A stretch of DNA of 14,942 nucleotides from CAZWDL01 sp964632995. Its GTDB lineage: Bacteria > Bacteroidota > Bacteroidia > Chitinophagales > Saprospiraceae. This document shows, in pieces, positions 7,070-14,942 of the stretch. How positions within the stretch are numbered: position 1 is the stretch's first letter; each line of letters starts with the position of its first letter. Location of the stretch: the NCBI GenBank assembly GCA_964632995.1, contig CAZWDL010000151.1, positions 1-14,942 of the forward strand, given 5' to 3'. The notes under the pieces were generated by a model, which saw only the letters and a program-made list of their open reading frames with translations, did not search any database and was not told the DNA's origin. Position numbers and translations under genes: made by a program.

Positions 7070-10000
7070 ATGAAACTCAAACATCTACTCGGGGTTTTCT
7101 GTATTCTGGCGCTGGCCGCCACGACGACCGTGGCGCAGCCCACGATCAAGTGCCTGCAGGGCCTTGAAATCCTTACGGCCAAGGGCGAAACCGATTTGAT
7201 CAACTGCCTTGGCGATGAACTGCAGGGAACGGTCGAATTCCAGCCCAGTTCCTACGCCACCCCCATCTATTTTTTGGTCACCGATGAGAATAACATCATC
7301 CAGCTGGCGAGTCTCAAGCCCACTCTTGACCTGACGGAGCTTGGCGAAGGCAGTTTCCGGGTCTATGCTCTGAGCTTTGTCGGCAGCAGCTTTGTAGAGC
7401 CTGGGCTCGACGCTACCACGGCCGAGCTGGCCTCGGTCTGCTACGAGCTGTCGATCAACTACGTCAGTGTCCGCAACATCGATCCCGAGGGGGGCATGGT
7501 GGCAACCAGCGAAGGGGAAGCCGCCCTCTTCACCTGCACCGGCGACGGCAACCCGGATATCATCAGCTTTGCCACGAATAGCAACGACCCTTTTTACACC
7601 TATATCATCACCGATGACAATAATATCATCCTCGGCTTCGCCGACGAGGAAGACAGCTTTGACTTCGAAGGCGCCGATCCGGGTGTCTGCCGCGTATGGG
7701 GCCTCTCTTTTGTCGGCGACATCACCGCCCAACCCGGGGATGACCTGATGAATACCACACTGGCCAGCCGCTGCTTCGACCTGTCCGACAACTTCGTCGA
7801 GGTCACCCGTGTCATCCCCGACGGAGGCAGCGTTGCGCTGAACGGCGGCGGCACGAATGCCACCGTCTGCGCCGGCAACGAAGATCCGGACTTATTGTCT
7901 TTCACCCGCCAGACATCCTCCCTGGCGCCCTACGCCTTCGTACTCACCGACGAGAACAACAATATCATCCAGATCCTAGAAGAAGATAACTTTGACTTTA
8001 ACGATTCCCCCGCCGGCGTCTGCCGCGTATGGGGCCTATCCTATACCGGCAACATCACCGCACAGCCCGGTGACAACGCCGCCTCGGTCCTGCTGACCGA
8101 CGACTGCGCCGACCTGTCGGACAACTTTATCATCGTCACCAAAAAAGATCCTGAAGGGGGCAAGGTCACCCTGGAAGACGGTAGTGAACAAGTCCGGGTC
8201 TGTGTCAATGACGGCGCGCCCGACCCGCTGAGCTTCGTCACCTCCGCCCTGGAGAATGAAAACTACGTCTTTGTCATCACCGACGAAAGCAACTTCGTAC
8301 TCGGTCTGGATGAGGACGGAATTATCGACTTTGAAGGAAGCCCCGGCGGTGTCTGCCGCGTGTGGGGCGTGGCCTACACGGGCAACCTGACTCTCGAAGA
8401 GGGCGATAACCTCGCGGAAAGTCCCTACTCTGACGAATGTTCCGAGCGCTCCACCAGTTTTGTCACCGTCACCCGCATCGCGCTCGAGGCCGGTACGGTG
8501 ATCACCGCCGACGGCGCAACAAAGGTCGTAGCCTGCCTGGGCGACAGCTCTCCGGACCTCCTTCAGGTACAGGCTGAAGGAGTCTCTTCTACGGGCAGCT
8601 ACACTTTCATCCTTACTGATGACAGCAATGTCATCCTGGAAATCTCCGATGACGGCAGCTTTGACTTCGGCGGCGCCGATCCGGGTATCTGCCGGGTCTG
8701 GGGGCTTAACTACACCGGCAACCTGACGGCGCAGCCGGGAAATAACGCAGCCGGGGTATCTCTATCGGATGAATGCTTTGACCTGTCGGACAGCTTCTTC
8801 ACGGTCGATCGTAAATTCGTCGACGGCGGCCGGGTCATGCTGGAAAGCGACGGCGAAACGCCCATCGTCTGCACCAATGACGGCGCGGAAGATAATTTCA
8901 CCTTCGTAAATACATCTACCTCTTCCGAAGCCTACATTTACGTGGTCACCGATATGGGTAGCCGCATCCTCTTATTCGACGAAGACGGCGTCATTAACTT
9001 CGAAGGAGTCAGCGAACCCAAAGTCCGGGTATGGGGCATCTCCTACACGGGTAATCTGACGGCAGAACCCGGTGACAACCTGGGCACCGCTCCGCTCTCC
9101 GACCAGTGTTATGAGCGTTCCTTCGGCTTCGCCACCCTCAGCCTCGTTTCCCTCGACGGCGGCACGATCACCACCGTCGGCGGAAGCACCGAGGAAACCA
9201 TCTGCCTCGACGACCGCAGCAATACCGTTTTGGAATTTCAGGCGGAAAGCTCCAGCACACAAGGTCAGGCCATCTTCGTAGTGACTGACGACAACAACGT
9301 CATCCTCAGCACCGACGAGGACGGCGTTATCGACTTCGCCGAGGCGCCGGCCGGCATCTGCCGCGTGTGGAATCTTAATTACACCGGCAGTCTCATCGCC
9401 CAGCCCGGGGACAACGCCGCCGAGGTCGCCCTCTCCGACGAGTGCTTCGACCTGTCGGACAACTTCGTCACAATTTCCCGCAAACGCGTCGACGGGGGAA
9501 GCGTCACGCTTGAAGAAATCATAGATGGAAGCGGCTCTATCAATGTCTGTGTCAATGACGGTACGCCGGATGAGCTGATGTTCCAAACTGAAAACGAAGG
9601 TTCTGAGCAGTATGTCTTCATCATCACCGATGCAAACAATAACATCCTGAATTCGAATGAAACCGGCGTGATCAATTTCGAGGGGGTCAATCCAGGCACC
9701 TGCTTCGTCTGGGGTGTATCCTATTCCGGAAACCTGACTTTCCAGCCGGAGGATAATATCACCGAAGTAGCGCTTTCCGATGAATGCTTCGATTTGTCCG
9801 ACAACTTCGTTACGGTCAGACGGATTCACCTCGACGGCGGAACCCTCAGCTATCAGGACGGCAGCACCGAAGCTGTGCAGTGTCTGGGAGATTTTCCCTT
9901 TGAGTTTCCCATAGCCGTAGCGGATCAGGAAATCAACGCCGAAGCTTATTTGTTTGTCATCACGGATGAAAATAATACGATTGTTGAAACTTCACCTGAC

Positions 10001-13000
10001 GGCAGCATCGATCTGGACCTGGACCCGGGCACCTATCGCATTTATGGCGTCAACTATTCCGGGAATTTTACCGGTAATATTGGCCAAAACATCACTCAGA
10101 TCGCACTTTCCGATGAGTGTTTCGACTTATCCAATAACTTCTTAACGCTGATTAGCAAACGCCTCGATGGCGGTACCGTCAGCCTCACCGACGGCAGCAC
10201 CGAAATCCGCGTCTGCGCCAATGACGGGGTAGCTGACGAGTTGACCTTTCAAACCGAAAATGAAGGCTCCGAACAGTACATCTTCATCGTAACCGATGAG
10301 GAGAATAATATCCTCAATACCTCGACGAGTGGCATCATCGACTTTGAAGGAGCGCCTTCCGGTGTCTGCCGTGTCTGGGGGCTCTCCTATTCCGGCGAAC
10401 TGACGACTCAACCCGGGGACAATGCCGCCGAGGCAGCCCTCTCCGATGAATGCTTTGACCTATCGAACAATTTCATTACCGTTACCCGGCTCACAGTCGA
10501 CGGCGGTACCGTGAGCCTACCGGACGGCAACACGGACACTGTTGTCTGTCAAGGAGACGACAGCGCCGATGTCCTGACCTTCGAATCTCAGGGCGCCGGC
10601 AGCATGGGCAGCTTTACCTTTGTCGTTACTGATGACAACAATACCATCCTCAGCATCAGTGAAGACGGCGTTGTAGATTTCGGCGAAGCGTCTGAAGGCG
10701 TCTGCCGCGTCTGGGGCCTGAATTACACCGGCAATCTCATCGCGCAGCCCGGCGACAACGCCGCCGAAGTCGCCCTTTCCGACGAATGCTTTGACCTGTC
10801 GGACAACTTCGTCACCGTCACTCGTAAGCTGGTCGACGGCGGTACGGTGAGCCTGAGCGACGGCAGCAGCAGCGGTACCGCCTGCGTACGGGACGGCGAG
10901 CCCGACATCTTTGAGTTCACCTCGGAAACCAGCGCCGGCAATTCCGAATACACCTTTATTGTTACAGATGAAAACAACCTGATCCTCGTCATCCTGGAGG
11001 GCAATTCAATCAACTTCGACGTTGTACCTCCCGGCACCTGCTTCGTTTATGGCGTCTCTTATACCGGAGAACTAACCACCCAGATCAATATCGACATCAC
11101 CACCGCCATGCTAGCGGACGAATGCTTTGAGCTCTCGGACAACTTCATTACTATTTCCAAGGAACAGGTGATCGGCGGCACGGTAATGCTGGCCGAAGGC
11201 GGCGAGAAGACCTTCACCTGTCCGTCGGATGACATGGCCGATCCGGTTGTCGTAACCACTACCGGCGGCGGCACGGGCGATTACGTTTTCCTCATCACGG
11301 ACACTTCCGATGTAGTCACCGGCATCAGCGAACAACCGGTCATCGACTTCAACGGCGCCGAGCCTGGTATCTACCGGGTCCGGGGGCTGGCTTTCAGTGG
11401 CAATCTTTTTGTCGCCGTTGGGGACGACATCAACGAGGCGCCTCTTAGCGATGAATGCGCGCAGTTATCTGAAAATTTCATTTCAGTCAATCATCTCACC
11501 CCCCTCGCGGGTACCGTCGCGCTGGACGACGGCAGTACCAGCTCACTCAATTGCCCGACCTCCACTACCGCTCCGGTGCTCTCTTTCACCAGCAGCGGCG
11601 CCGACAGCCCAGGCTACACCTTCCTGATTACCGACACCAGTAATATCATTCAGGCGCTGCCGGAAGGGAACAGCTACGACTTCTCCCTCTTGCCCAATGG
11701 CATATACCGCGTCTGGGGGCTTGGGTTCAGCGGCAACCTCACGGCTGAAACCGGTGATGACGCCGCCGAGGCGATGCTCAGCGACAACTGCTTTGCCCTG
11801 TCCGACAATTTCATCCTGATCGTCAATAAAGAACCACAGGGTGGTAGGGTGGCAACGGAAGCCGGTGACACCCTGGTGTATACCTGCCCCGGCGACGGCA
11901 ACGCCGATGTGATCCGTTTCGACAGCACCGGCGCGATTGGCAACTATCGCTACCTGATCACCGATGAGAACAACGTCATTCTTTCTATCATCGCTGTCGA
12001 CTCCTTTGACTTTGAGGAGGCGCCTACGGGCATCTGCCGGGTATGGGGCGCTGGATTCACTGGCAAACTCACCGCGGAAGAAGGAGACAACGCCGCCGAA
12101 GTGGCCCTTTCCGACGATTGCTACAGCCTTTCGGAAAACTTCATTCAGGTGGTGCGTGCCGTACCCGAGGGCGGCAGCATCAGCGCCGATACCGGAGAAC
12201 TCAGCTTCTGTGCGGGTGACGGTCGTCCCGACCTGGTCAGCTTCTCCGTCGATCCGGATTCACCGACTCCTTACATTTTTCTGATCACGGACGAAAACAA
12301 TGTCCTGCAAACCGCTGCCTTCAGCAGTGAAATCGACTTCGACACTACCGGTGGAGGCCCGGCCCGGGTATGGGGATTGGCCTATACGGGAGAGTTGTCT
12401 CTGCCTTTCGGCGAAACGGTAGAAGGCGCCCTGCTCTCCGACGACTGCTTCGACTTATCGGACAACTTCATCGAAGTCAACCGCACCGCCGTTGACGGCG
12501 GTACGATCAGTAGCAACCTGGGTGACGGGACGATATACAACTGCCGGGGCGACGGGCTGGACGACATCGTCACCTTCAGCAATACCAGCATTACCCCCAA
12601 TGCCGCTTATCAGTATGTGCTTACCAACGAAGACAACCGCATTCTCCGCATCCTGGAGACCAACCAGCAGAACTTCGAGAACATCAGTCTGCTCCGGACT
12701 CGAATCTGGGGTATTTCCTACACCGGGGATTTGCTTGCCCAGGTAGGCCAAACACTGACGGAAGCACCCATTTCCGAAGGCTGCTACACCCTCTCGGATA
12801 ACTTCATCACCTCTGTGCAAACCCAACCCGTGGGAGGCGCGATTAGTACTTCAGAGGGAGAAACGGAGCTCACTCTTTGTATCGGCCAGCAGGCGCCCTT
12901 ACTGCTTTTTGAAGTCAGCACCAGCTCACCGGCCGCCCAAGTCCTGCTGCTGACGGATGCTTCCAATAGTATTATCGAGGTCATCGACAGTCTGAGTGTT

Positions 13001-14182
13001 GACTTCGGCGCGCTCGACAACGGCGACTACCGGGTGTGGAACCTCTCCTACACCGGATTACTGCAGGCCGAACCAGGCCAGAATGCAGCTACGGCCGAGC
13101 TGGCCAGCAGCTGTTTCGAACTGTCGGACAACTCTGTCGCCGTCCGGAAAGGCGGTCCGGTAGATGGAGGCATGATCAATACCATAGACGGCGATACGAC
13201 CTTCAGCGGCTGCCCGCGCAACGGAGTGCCTGACATTCTCATCATCCGTACGTCCAGCACGGCGAATACGGTCAGCCCCTATCGCTACGTCGTCACGGAT
13301 ACAAGCAACCAAATATTAATTCCGGACCTGGGCGGAAGCATCGTTGATTTCGACGGCGCCGAACCCGGCCGCTACCGCGTATGGGGCGTTTCCTATACCG
13401 GCAATTTCATCGGCAGCTTCGAACAGGATATCCTTAGCGCCATGCTGTCGAATGAGTGCTACGAAGTATCGGCCAACTTCATCGATATTTTCCACGAAGG
13501 ACCACAAGGAGGGCAGATCAGTACGAGCGACGGCAATACCGGTCCGATTGCGCCGGCTTCCTGTGGTGGCAACGCCTCTGATGAAATCAGCTTTACCGAC
13601 AACGGAACAGCTACCGGCGCCGAGGCTTACGCCTTTCTCGTCACGAGTAATGACAGCATCCTGGCGGTGATATCCGAAGGGGAAAGCTTTAATTTCGCTA
13701 CGCTGAGCTGCGAACAGACCTATCAGGTCACTGGACTGGCTTACACGGGTGAACTGCCGGAACTCAGCGGGCTCTTTATCTCCGATCTGCTCAGCGGCAT
13801 GGTTTTCGACGATTGCTTCGACCTGTCCGACAACCGCATCGACATCAACCCCGATGCCGGATTACAGGACCGGCCGGAAAACCCACAGGCGATTACCGGC
13901 AGCCAGGGTGAAAAATCGCTGCGGGAACTGCACCTGGCTCCGAACCCTGCGCAGCAATGGCTACAGGTTCGCTTTAAAATCGCTGAACCGCAGCGGGAAA
14001 CGAGCGAAATTCTGATCATCAATACCGGTGGAGAAGTGATGCGGCGGGTCACTGTACCTACGGGACGGGGAGAAAATCAGCTGCAGCTCAATATCGAAAC
14101 GCTGCCTGACGGCCTTTTCTTCCTGCACGTACGGCACGCACAGCACCTGGAGTATCAACGGTTCATTAAGGTAAATAACTGA
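7070..14182 (+). CDS. Giant secreted 20-repeat protein with T9SS type A sorting domain
   Basis: A 2370-residue, strongly acidic protein of unknown function. It begins with a clear signal peptide (MKLKHLLGVFCILALAATTTVAQ), which fixes the ATG at 7070; there is no Shine-Dalgarno sequence. Residues about 31-2264 form about 20 tandem repeats of 109-116 residues. The unit consensus is GGTV..DG...Cys..D...D...F, then Y.F.ITDENN.IL, DFE...G.CRVWGLSYTGNL...GDN, and LSDECFDLSDNFITV. Two cysteines per repeat (Cys..D and LSDEC) occur in all 20. Residues 2284-2370 are a T9SS type A sorting domain: LAPNPAQQWLQV near its start, INTGGEV in the middle, DGLFFLHV and a terminal RFIKVNN. The protein should therefore cross the outer membrane by T9SS and be attached or released at the surface. 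I do not recognise the repeat as a named family. Repeat architecture and paired cysteines suggest an extended disulfide-stabilised beta structure such as an adhesin or stalk (inference). The frame is intact throughout. A strong terminator follows, and the gene stands alone. Confidence 0.93.
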   Translation: MKLKHLLGVFCILALAATTTVAQPTIKCLQGLEILTAKGETDLINCLGDELQGTVEFQPSSYATPIYFLVTDENNIIQLASLKPTLDLTELGEGSFRVYALSFVGSSFVEPGLDATTAELASVCYELSINYVSVRNIDPEGGMVATSEGEAALFTCTGDGNPDIISFATNSNDPFYTYIITDDNNIILGFADEEDSFDFEGADPGVCRVWGLSFVGDITAQPGDDLMNTTLASRCFDLSDNFVEVTRVIPDGGSVALNGGGTNATVCAGNEDPDLLSFTRQTSSLAPYAFVLTDENNNIIQILEEDNFDFNDSPAGVCRVWGLSYTGNITAQPGDNAASVLLTDDCADLSDNFIIVTKKDPEGGKVTLEDGSEQVRVCVNDGAPDPLSFVTSALENENYVFVITDESNFVLGLDEDGIIDFEGSPGGVCRVWGVAYTGNLTLEEGDNLAESPYSDECSERSTSFVTVTRIALEAGTVITADGATKVVACLGDSSPDLLQVQAEGVSSTGSYTFILTDDSNVILEISDDGSFDFGGADPGICRVWGLNYTGNLTAQPGNNAAGVSLSDECFDLSDSFFTVDRKFVDGGRVMLESDGETPIVCTNDGAEDNFTFVNTSTSSEAYIYVVTDMGSRILLFDEDGVINFEGVSEPKVRVWGISYTGNLTAEPGDNLGTAPLSDQCYERSFGFATLSLVSLDGGTITTVGGSTEETICLDDRSNTVLEFQAESSSTQGQAIFVVTDDNNVILSTDEDGVIDFAEAPAGICRVWNLNYTGSLIAQPGDNAAEVALSDECFDLSDNFVTISRKRVDGGSVTLEEIIDGSGSINVCVNDGTPDELMFQTENEGSEQYVFIITDANNNILNSNETGVINFEGVNPGTCFVWGVSYSGNLTFQPEDNITEVALSDECFDLSDNFVTVRRIHLDGGTLSYQDGSTEAVQCLGDFPFEFPIAVADQEINAEAYLFVITDENNTIVETSPDGSIDLDLDPGTYRIYGVNYSGNFTGNIGQNITQIALSDECFDLSNNFLTLISKRLDGGTVSLTDGSTEIRVCANDGVADELTFQTENEGSEQYIFIVTDEENNILNTSTSGIIDFEGAPSGVCRVWGLSYSGELTTQPGDNAAEAALSDECFDLSNNFITVTRLTVDGGTVSLPDGNTDTVVCQGDDSADVLTFESQGAGSMGSFTFVVTDDNNTILSISEDGVVDFGEASEGVCRVWGLNYTGNLIAQPGDNAAEVALSDECFDLSDNFVTVTRKLVDGGTVSLSDGSSSGTACVRDGEPDIFEFTSETSAGNSEYTFIVTDENNLILVILEGNSINFDVVPPGTCFVYGVSYTGELTTQINIDITTAMLADECFELSDNFITISKEQVIGGTVMLAEGGEKTFTCPSDDMADPVVVTTTGGGTGDYVFLITDTSDVVTGISEQPVIDFNGAEPGIYRVRGLAFSGNLFVAVGDDINEAPLSDECAQLSENFISVNHLTPLAGTVALDDGSTSSLNCPTSTTAPVLSFTSSGADSPGYTFLITDTSNIIQALPEGNSYDFSLLPNGIYRVWGLGFSGNLTAETGDDAAEAMLSDNCFALSDNFILIVNKEPQGGRVATEAGDTLVYTCPGDGNADVIRFDSTGAIGNYRYLITDENNVILSIIAVDSFDFEEAPTGICRVWGAGFTGKLTAEEGDNAAEVALSDDCYSLSENFIQVVRAVPEGGSISADTGELSFCAGDGRPDLVSFSVDPDSPTPYIFLITDENNVLQTAAFSSEIDFDTTGGGPARVWGLAYTGELSLPFGETVEGALLSDDCFDLSDNFIEVNRTAVDGGTISSNLGDGTIYNCRGDGLDDIVTFSNTSITPNAAYQYVLTNEDNRILRILETNQQNFENISLLRTRIWGISYTGDLLAQVGQTLTEAPISEGCYTLSDNFITSVQTQPVGGAISTSEGETELTLCIGQQAPLLLFEVSTSSPAAQVLLLTDASNSIIEVIDSLSVDFGALDNGDYRVWNLSYTGLLQAEPGQNAATAELASSCFELSDNSVAVRKGGPVDGGMINTIDGDTTFSGCPRNGVPDILIIRTSSTANTVSPYRYVVTDTSNQILIPDLGGSIVDFDGAEPGRYRVWGVSYTGNFIGSFEQDILSAMLSNECYEVSANFIDIFHEGPQGGQISTSDGNTGPIAPASCGGNASDEISFTDNGTATGAEAYAFLVTSNDSILAVISEGESFNFATLSCEQTYQVTGLAYTGELPELSGLFISDLLSGMVFDDCFDLSDNRIDINPDAGLQDRPENPQAITGSQGEKSLRELHLAPNPAQQWLQVRFKIAEPQRETSEILIINTGGEVMRRVTVPTGRGENQLQLNIETLPDGLFFLHVRHAQHLEYQRFIKVNN
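7160..13861 (+). repeat. About 20 tandem protein-coding repeats of about 333 bp
   Basis: Units start near residues 31, 143, 254, 365, 476, 588, 699, 811, 925, 1036, 1147, 1259, 1371, 1482, 1593, 1703, 1812, 1924, 2035 and 2149; the last ends at about 2264. Lengths range from 109 to 116, mostly 111-112. The first and last units are the most diverged. Hallmarks are the TD[ED]NN loop (TD in 18 of 20), RVWG (or a close variant) in most, and LSD.C..LSDNF at the end. Divergence at DNA level is high enough that the array should be assembled correctly. Confidence 0.93.
8162..11179 (+). repeat. Two-repeat super-period inside the array (repeats 4-12)
   Basis: Repeats 4, 6, 8, 10 and 12 resemble one another more than their neighbours, as do 5, 7, 9 and 11. 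After the first cysteine, even units read mostly NDG (VNDG, TNDG, VNDG, ANDG, VRDG). Odd units read LGD, LDD, LGD and QGD. Even units 4-10 end in R or S, two or three residues, then L/V-D/E-G/A-G. Odd units end in RK or SK, one residue, then V/L-DGG. Repeats 4 and 6 alone share GDNL...P.SD.C.ERS..F. This points to expansion by duplication of a pair of about 223 residues (about 670 bp). Confidence 0.7.
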
Positions 14183-14211
14183 TAAAGCAGAAAAGGAGCG
14201 ACCTGAAAAAG

Positions 14212-14250
14212 GGGCTTTCGGCCGGGTGCCGAAAGCCCTTATTATTTTAG
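14212..14250 (+). terminator. Intrinsic terminator of the giant gene
   Basis: GGGCTTTCGGC (14212-14222) pairs perfectly with GCCGAAAGCCC (14228-14238) around a CGGGT loop. The T-rich tail TTATTATTTTA follows. It begins about 30 bp after the stop codon. A run of five A precedes the stem, so it may also work weakly in the other direction. Confidence 0.88.
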
Positions 14251-14336
14251 TATCCGGACAGTCTAATCAACCGGGGGGGGGAGTCTTAACCCCGACACAA
14301 ACATTTAAAAATCAATGCTTTAGATCATTTGCCGTC

Positions 14337-14363
14337 ATTATTCATGGACTTACCATGAATAAT
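14337..14363. repeat. Perfect 11-bp-arm palindrome
   Basis: ATTATTCATGG (14337-14347) and CCATGAATAAT (14353-14363) flank ACTTA. It has no T tract, and its AT-rich stem is unlike the two terminators on either side. The promoter-like TACATTTG lies 13 bp to its right. An operator or an RNA hairpin are both possible. Confidence 0.55.
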
Positions 14364-14376
14364 CCGGGTTAACCTA

Positions 14377-14384
14377 TACATTTG
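14377..14384 (+). promoter_or_regulatory. Orphan promoter-like -7 box
   Basis: TACATTTG, in the context CTATACATTTGTGCGG, matches the Bacteroidota TAnnTTTG box exactly. No -33 element is obvious and no + strand gene follows before rplS, which is on the other strand. A chance match is quite possible. If active it would give a short RNA or an rplS antisense transcript. Confidence 0.25.
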
Positions 14385-14401
14385 TGCGGGAGGGGGAAAA
14401 C

Positions 14402-14440
14402 AAAAAAAGCGACAGGCGCTACCGGAGCAGCGCCTGTCGC
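14402..14440 (-). terminator. Intrinsic terminator of rplS
   Basis: Read on the minus strand, a perfect 12-bp stem GCGACAGGCGCT / AGCGCCTGTCGC (14440-14429 and 14420-14409) with an 8-base loop is followed by seven T (14408-14402). It begins 45 bp after the rplS stop codon. This is a strong, classical Rho-independent terminator. Confidence 0.92.
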
Positions 14441-14484
14441 CTGATTAATAGCCTGGACACAGCGTCCTGGCAAAAGATCTATTT

Positions 14485-14850
14485 TTATTGCTCTTTTTTA
14501 GAGATGTATGCACGCTCTCTGATCCGTGCTTTCTTTCCTACCAATTTGCGGAGGTAATACAGCTTGGCGCGACGTACTTTACCGCGCTTCATCAGTTTGA
14601 TGTCCACAATATTGGGGGAAGTGATCGGGAAGATACGTTCAACGCCTATACCGTTGGAAACTTTTCGGACGGTGAAGGTTCGCGTTCCTCCTTCTCCACT
14701 GATTTGCAGCACGTCACCGCGAAAATCCTGGATACGCTCCTTATCTCCTTCAACAATTTTATAGCTAACGACGATGTTATCGCCGGGACGGAAGGCAGGA
14801 AATTCCCGCTTCGCGGCCATTTGTTCGTGAACGTAATTGATGGCATCCAT
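14485..14850 (-). CDS. rplS: 50S ribosomal protein L19
   Basis: A 121-residue protein of the large ribosomal subunit, positioned at the 30S-50S interface in known ribosomes. The sequence is typical of L19: FRPGDNIVVSYKIVEGDKERIQ (about 20-41), FRGDVLQISGEG, TFTVRKVSNGIGVERIFP (57-74) and the basic C-terminal part GKVRRAKLYYLR followed by KKARIRERA. Length is close to the usual 115-120 residues. The ATG at 14850 has a GGAG at 14858-14855, an unusually good Shine-Dalgarno for this group. A TACCTTTG promoter box lies about 44 bp upstream and a strong terminator follows, so it looks like a single-gene unit. It converges with the giant secreted protein gene. Confidence 0.98.
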   Translation of the reverse strand: MDAINYVHEQMAAKREFPAFRPGDNIVVSYKIVEGDKERIQDFRGDVLQISGEGGTRTFTVRKVSNGIGVERIFPITSPNIVDIKLMKRGKVRRAKLYYLRKLVGKKARIRERAYISKKEQ

Positions 14851-14893
14851 CGTTCTCCAATTTTATATTTTGTACGGTCTTCAATTAGCCGTG

Positions 14894-14901
14894 CAAAGGT
14901 A
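14894..14901 (-). promoter_or_regulatory. Bacteroidota -7 promoter box of rplS
   Basis: On the minus strand this reads TACCTTTG within TTATTACCTTTGCAC, an exact TAnnTTTG match in a very typical context. It implies a 5' leader of about 35-40 bases. The usual -33 element is not clear; TTTCG lies about 16 bp upstream. Confidence 0.75.
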
Positions 14902-14942
14902 ATAACTTTTTTCGAAACTAGCTAATGCAGGGTGAACTAATA

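Larger units (their letters stand above)
14183..14484. other. Convergent intergenic region with two terminators
   Basis: This 302-bp gap lies between the giant gene and rplS and contains no gene. It holds the terminator of each gene, a run of nine G (14273-14281), a long AT-rich palindrome and an orphan promoter-like box. It also has an imperfect GCCTGGAC / GTCCTGGC hairpin (about 14452-14471), which would lie in the rplS 3' UTR. Confidence 0.7.

Noticed and set aside
8972..9829. 285-codon open frame on the minus strand inside the giant gene
   Set aside because: It mirrors the tandem repeats of the + strand protein; similar minus-strand frames recur at the same place in other units. High GC and biased codons leave the opposite strand open.
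7070..14182. Possible assembly collapse or frameshift in the repeat array
   Set aside because: The frame is open from signal peptide to sorting domain, and units differ enough in DNA to be told apart.
14273..14281. Run of nine G as a phase-variation tract
   Set aside because: It lies beyond the terminator of the giant gene, in no frame and in no recognised promoter, so no phase-variable target is evident.

Overview
The window most likely comes from a Bacteroidota chromosome, probably a Saprospiria/Lewinella-like lineage (the lineage is inference). Four things point there: a type IX secretion (T9SS) type A sorting tail on one protein, a type B (CHU_C / gliding-motility) tail on another, TAnnTTTG promoter boxes upstream of two genes, and mostly no Shine-Dalgarno sequence.

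Left part (1-1505, + strand): the 3' end of a GH37 trehalase gene, then an aldose 1-epimerase. Trehalase releases glucose in both anomeric forms and a mutarotase equilibrates them, so the pair makes sense as a small trehalose/glucose module. Next, on the - strand (3253-1592 and 6044-3357), come an exported M1-family zinc metallopeptidase and, upstream of it, an 895-residue T9SS type B protein. The latter carries a choice-of-anchor L-like domain, a Calx-beta-like segment, PKD/SprB-like repeats and a CHU_C tail.

A 1025-bp divergent intergenic region (6045-7069) contains no convincing gene but many inverted repeats, including a decayed series of three palindromes. It separates the type B gene from a giant + strand gene (7070-14182). 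That gene encodes a 2370-residue secreted protein: signal peptide, about 20 tandem repeats of about 111 residues, and a T9SS type A sorting tail. Every repeat keeps two cysteines. Repeats 4-12 show a clear two-repeat super-period of about 223 residues. I do not recognise the repeat as a named family; a surface adhesin or stalk is the most reasonable guess.

Right part: the giant gene converges with rplS (ribosomal protein L19, - strand, 14850-14485). Each gene has its own strong intrinsic terminator in the 302-bp gap between them. The gap also holds an 11-bp-arm palindrome and an orphan promoter-like box. rplS has a clear TACCTTTG promoter box and a GGAG ribosome binding site.

Main point of interest: the 20-repeat protein with its invariant cysteine pair, its dimeric repeat evolution, and a third cysteine present in only half of the repeats.
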